7,003 bases of DNA from Sediminispirochaeta sp. (GTDB taxonomy: Bacteria; Spirochaetota; Spirochaetia; DSM-16054; Sediminispirochaetaceae). A model generated the notes under the pieces. That model made no database searches and was not told the DNA's origin. It saw nothing but the letters and a program-made list of their open reading frames with translations. Positions 4,687 through 7,003 of this stretch are shown piece after piece. Position 1 is the first letter of the stretch, and each line of letters starts with the position of its first letter. The DNA lies in contig DSBN01000048.1 in the NCBI GenBank assembly GCA_011046055.1, forward strand, positions 1-7,003. Reading direction: 5' to 3'. A program made the position numbers and the translations under genes.

Positions 4687-7003
4687 TTACTCGAGTACAA
4701 ATGAGAGCAGAGCTCCGGTGTCGATGATCAGACTGACCTGTCCATCGGCCATGATGCTACAGCCCGAAAGGGCTCTAATATTTTCCATATACGGAGGCAG
4801 ACTCTTGATAACAATCTGCCGATATCCGAGTATCTCGTCGGCCAGCAAGGCTGCTTTCTGATCTCGTGCTTGAACCACAATTACAATTCCCTGGTCCACC
4901 TCTTTTTTTTCGGTCTGGATATTGAAAAACTCGTGCAGTTTCAGCACCGGCAGCACTTCATCGCGAAGATCGATCACCGTTTCGTTCTGATTTGTTCTGG
5001 TGAGTTCCGCCGTACTGGCCTTGTGAAACTGGATCACGTCGGTGATGGGGATGGAGTACATCTGAGCCCCTACGGTGAAAGAAATTCCGTCTATGATCGC
5101 CAGGGTCAAGGGGATCCTCAGAATGAAGGTACTGCCCTCCCCTTCGACACTCCTAATGTCTACCTTCCCCCGCAGTTTCTGAATGTTCTGCTTGACCACA
5201 TCCATTCCCACGCCCCGGCCGCTGATTTCGGAGACCTGCTCGGCGGTGGAAAATCCGGGTTCGAAGATCAATTTCCAGACCTCCTCATCCTTCATCTCCT
5301 CGGGGTCGCCCTGAATGAGTCCGCGATCGAGGGAACGCTCGAGGATTCGCTCCCTATTCAAGCCTCCACCGTCATCGCTGATGGTGATCCAAATCTCGTT
5401 TCCTTCATAGCCGGCGTCCAGCTTGATGAGCCCAGCTTCGGGCTTGCCCCGTTTTTTACGCTCCTCCACCCCTTCGATTCCATGGTCCAGGGCGTTTCTG
5501 ATAATGTGGACCAGAGGATCGGAAATCTCTTCCATCACGTTCCGGTCCATCTCGGTGTCTTCGCCGCTGATTTTGAGCTCCACCTGTTTGTCGAACTTTT
5601 TCGACAGATCCCTCACGAGCCTTCTCATTTTGCTGAACAGCCCTTCCAGGGGGATCATCCTGATGGACATGGTGATCTCCTGCATCTCCCGGGTAATTTT
5701 AGACATATAGCCGGAGCTTCGCTCAAAGTTCGGTAGCTCCAGATCCGCCAGATCCGGGTTGTTGAGGACCATCGCCTCGGCGGTGATCAACTCGCCCATC
5801 AAGTCAAAGAGTTTGTCCAAGCGCTCCGTATCCACCCGAATATCCCGCCGTTTCACCCGATAACCGGAGTATTGATCCCCCTTCTGCTCGCTGTTTTTGC
5901 CCTGCTTTTCCAGGACCTTTTCCACTTCCTCCTCTTTGGCCGCTCCCTGCTGCACCAAAATCTCTCCGAGACGCATCCGCTGCAGATCCAAGGCTTGATC
6001 TACCGCGTCTCTGCTGGCGACCCCCATTTCGACTAAGAGGTCGCCCAAGGGCTTGAAGTCCCCCTCCTCCTTGCCGGCCATGGCGTCTTCGGCGCTCACT
6101 TCGGTGTCCGCCTCGTCCCCGGGTTTGATCTCCCCCCGTTCGACCTGGTGGAGCGTACCGTTGAGCCCGTCGATGCTCTGAAGCAGGAGATTCAGAACCT
6201 GTTCGTCGGGTTTTCTATTGCCGCTGCGCAGGGTATCCAAAATTCCCTCGATCCCCATGCACATTTTTTCCAGAATGGCGAAACCGAAGAATCCCGAATT
6301 CCCCTTGATCGTATGAATAGCCCGAAAGGCCTCTTCTATGTGGGCGGTCTGGCTGGGGTCTTTTTCAAGCTCCAAAAGCGCGTGCTCCGCCGTGTCGACC
6401 TGATCGGAGGTCTCCTCGACGAACTTCCGCACCATCTCCGGGGTGATCAACTCCTCCACGACCCCGCTCTTGGTCGGGCTCTTTTTTCGGTCCGTGGTCG
6501 GGGCTTTTTTCTCTTGCTCTTTTTTGTCCGATTCGGGGCCTTCCTTCTCTCCTCCGCCCGTCTCCGCCCCCTTGGACTGGATCCGAGACAGATAGGGAGC
6601 TCTCATCCCCAGTACTCCATCGATGTCTACTCTATCTTCATAAATGGTCAGTGTACCCTTTTGACTTTTGAGATCACCCGCCTGCTCCTCTATATCGGTG
6701 ATCATCTTCTGCAGCGAGTCCCCTCCGGCAAGCAGCACATCGATGAGCTCGTCTTCCATCTCCAGCTCTCCGCCCCGGAGGCTGTTGAGAATAGACTCCA
6801 GGTCGTGGCTCAGAGATTTGACCTCCTCCAGACCGATGAAGGAGGATACCCCCTTGATGGTGTGCATGGAGCGAAAGATATCGTGAACGGTCCGCTCGTC
6901 GTAGTTCTTCTCCAAGTCCAGAATTCTCTCTTCGATATCGTCGAGATGGTCGTGGGCTTCGATCAAAAAGGATGCGAGAATCTCCGGGTCCTCGATCTCC
7001 ACG
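4687..7003 (-). CDS. cheA: Chemotaxis histidine kinase CheA with two HPt domains and a MshEN-like repeat insert; reaches the window edge
   Basis: CheA, with CheW and receptors, autophosphorylates and passes phosphate to CheY and CheB. Numbering is from the GTG at 7002, residues 1-771. Domains: HPt1 (about 5-110) with H47 in MHTIKG; a charged Lys/Glu-rich linker (about 144-180); HPt2 (about 186-290) with H230 in IHTIKG; an acidic linker; two 24-residue repeats (318-341 and 344-367); dimerisation helices from about 388 (RLDKLFDLMGELI); kinase domain with N-box HIIRNALDHG (499-508), G1 DDGGG (543-547), FEPGFST (580-586) and G2 GRGVGMD (595-601); CheW-like domain from about 645 to the end. No P2 (CheY/CheB docking) domain is recognised. 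The GTG at 7002 could be the start, since HPt1 normally begins within about ten residues, but upstream sequence is missing, so the 5' end is treated as open. It is the most upstream gene seen and cheR follows after 4 bases. Confidence 0.97.
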   Translation of the reverse strand, partial: VEIEDPEILASFLIEAHDHLDDIEERILDLEKNYDERTVHDIFRSMHTIKGVSSFIGLEEVKSLSHDLESILNSLRGGELEMEDELIDVLLAGGDSLQKMITDIEEQAGDLKSQKGTLTIYEDRVDIDGVLGMRAPYLSRIQSKGAETGGGEKEGPESDKKEQEKKAPTTDRKKSPTKSGVVEELITPEMVRKFVEETSDQVDTAEHALLELEKDPSQTAHIEEAFRAIHTIKGNSGFFGFAILEKMCMGIEGILDTLRSGNRKPDEQVLNLLLQSIDGLNGTLHQVERGEIKPGDEADTEVSAEDAMAGKEEGDFKPLGDLLVEMGVASRDAVDQALDLQRMRLGEILVQQGAAKEEEVEKVLEKQGKNSEQKGDQYSGYRVKRRDIRVDTERLDKLFDLMGELITAEAMVLNNPDLADLELPNFERSSGYMSKITREMQEITMSIRMIPLEGLFSKMRRLVRDLSKKFDKQVELKISGEDTEMDRNVMEEISDPLVHIIRNALDHGIEGVEERKKRGKPEAGLIKLDAGYEGNEIWITISDDGGGLNRERILERSLDRGLIQGDPEEMKDEEVWKLIFEPGFSTAEQVSEISGRGVGMDVVKQNIQKLRGKVDIRSVEGEGSTFILRIPLTLAIIDGISFTVGAQMYSIPITDVIQFHKASTAELTRTNQNETVIDLRDEVLPVLKLHEFFNIQTEKKEVDQGIVIVVQARDQKAALLADEILGYRQIVIKSLPPYMENIRALSGCSIMADGQVSLIIDTGALLSFVLE
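5902..6051 (-). repeat. Tandem 24-residue MshEN-like repeat pair inside cheA
   Basis: Residues 318-341 and 344-367 of CheA align to each other with no gaps. Both follow the pattern x-L-G-(D/E)-(L/I)-L-V-x-x-G-x-A-x4-V-x3-L-x-x-Q, with nine identical positions out of 24 by my count. This is the periodicity of the repeats found in the N-terminal domain of MshE/GspE-type ATPases, some of which bind c-di-GMP. The first repeat has Pro where the ligand-binding Arg usually stands and the second has Arg. The spacer is only two residues rather than the usual five. The motif similarity is seen directly; ligand binding is inference. Confidence 0.6.

Noticed and set aside
3768..4727. Long plus-strand open frame (319 codons) opposite cheR
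   Set aside because: It lies antisense to a fully conserved gene and its translation shows no recognisable domain; it is a by-product of codon usage on the opposite strand.
4870..5736. Plus-strand open frame of 288 codons opposite cheA
   Set aside because: Antisense to the conserved kinase and CheW-like domains, with no recognisable motif or start signal.

Overview
The window holds one compact chemotaxis signalling operon on the minus strand (about 1049 to the right edge) and, converging on it from the left, the 3' part of a sialic-acid-synthase-family gene on the plus strand. Coding density is close to 100%. The only stretches between genes are 37, 13, 10 and 4 bases, so no region without a gene exceeds 300 bases. 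No RNA gene, insertion sequence, CRISPR array, attachment site or promoter could be supported. The operon promoter must lie beyond the right edge.

Reading the minus strand in transcription order, the genes are cheA (histidine kinase, reaching the right edge), cheR (receptor methyltransferase), cheB (receptor methylesterase), cheD (receptor deamidase), cheY (single-domain response regulator), a cheX-like CheY-P phosphatase, and a second, different single-domain response regulator. Neighbouring genes overlap or are separated by at most 13 bases, which points to one mRNA with translational coupling. Catalytic residues are intact in every member: the CheA phospho-acceptor histidines and ATP-binding boxes, the CheB Ser-His-Asp triad, the CheD Cys-His-Thr triad, the CheX D-x3-E-x2-N motif, and the Asp/Lys sets of both response regulators. 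Together they form an excitation path (receptor to CheA to CheY), an adaptation path (CheR, CheB, CheD acting on receptors) and a signal-termination path (CheX). No receptor (MCP) gene and no stand-alone cheW is in the window.

CheA is the most unusual protein. It has two N-terminal HPt domains, each with a phospho-acceptor histidine. It has no recognisable P2 domain. Between HPt2 and the dimerisation helices it carries a tandem pair of 24-residue repeats that resemble the MshEN-type c-di-GMP-binding repeat of type II secretion/pilus ATPases.

The left gene encodes a NeuB/LegI/PseI-family condensing enzyme with a C-terminal SAF domain. It probably makes a nonulosonic acid for surface or flagellar glycans and is cut by the left window edge.

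The organism is a motile, chemotactic bacterium of moderate, slightly GC-leaning composition. The CheX phosphatase, CheD and the double-HPt CheA are compatible with a spirochaete or a Desulfobacterota/Geobacter-like lineage. I cannot decide between these from the sequence and hold either only weakly. No wholly new system is evident; the window is mostly a recognisable chemotaxis operon with a few non-standard details.
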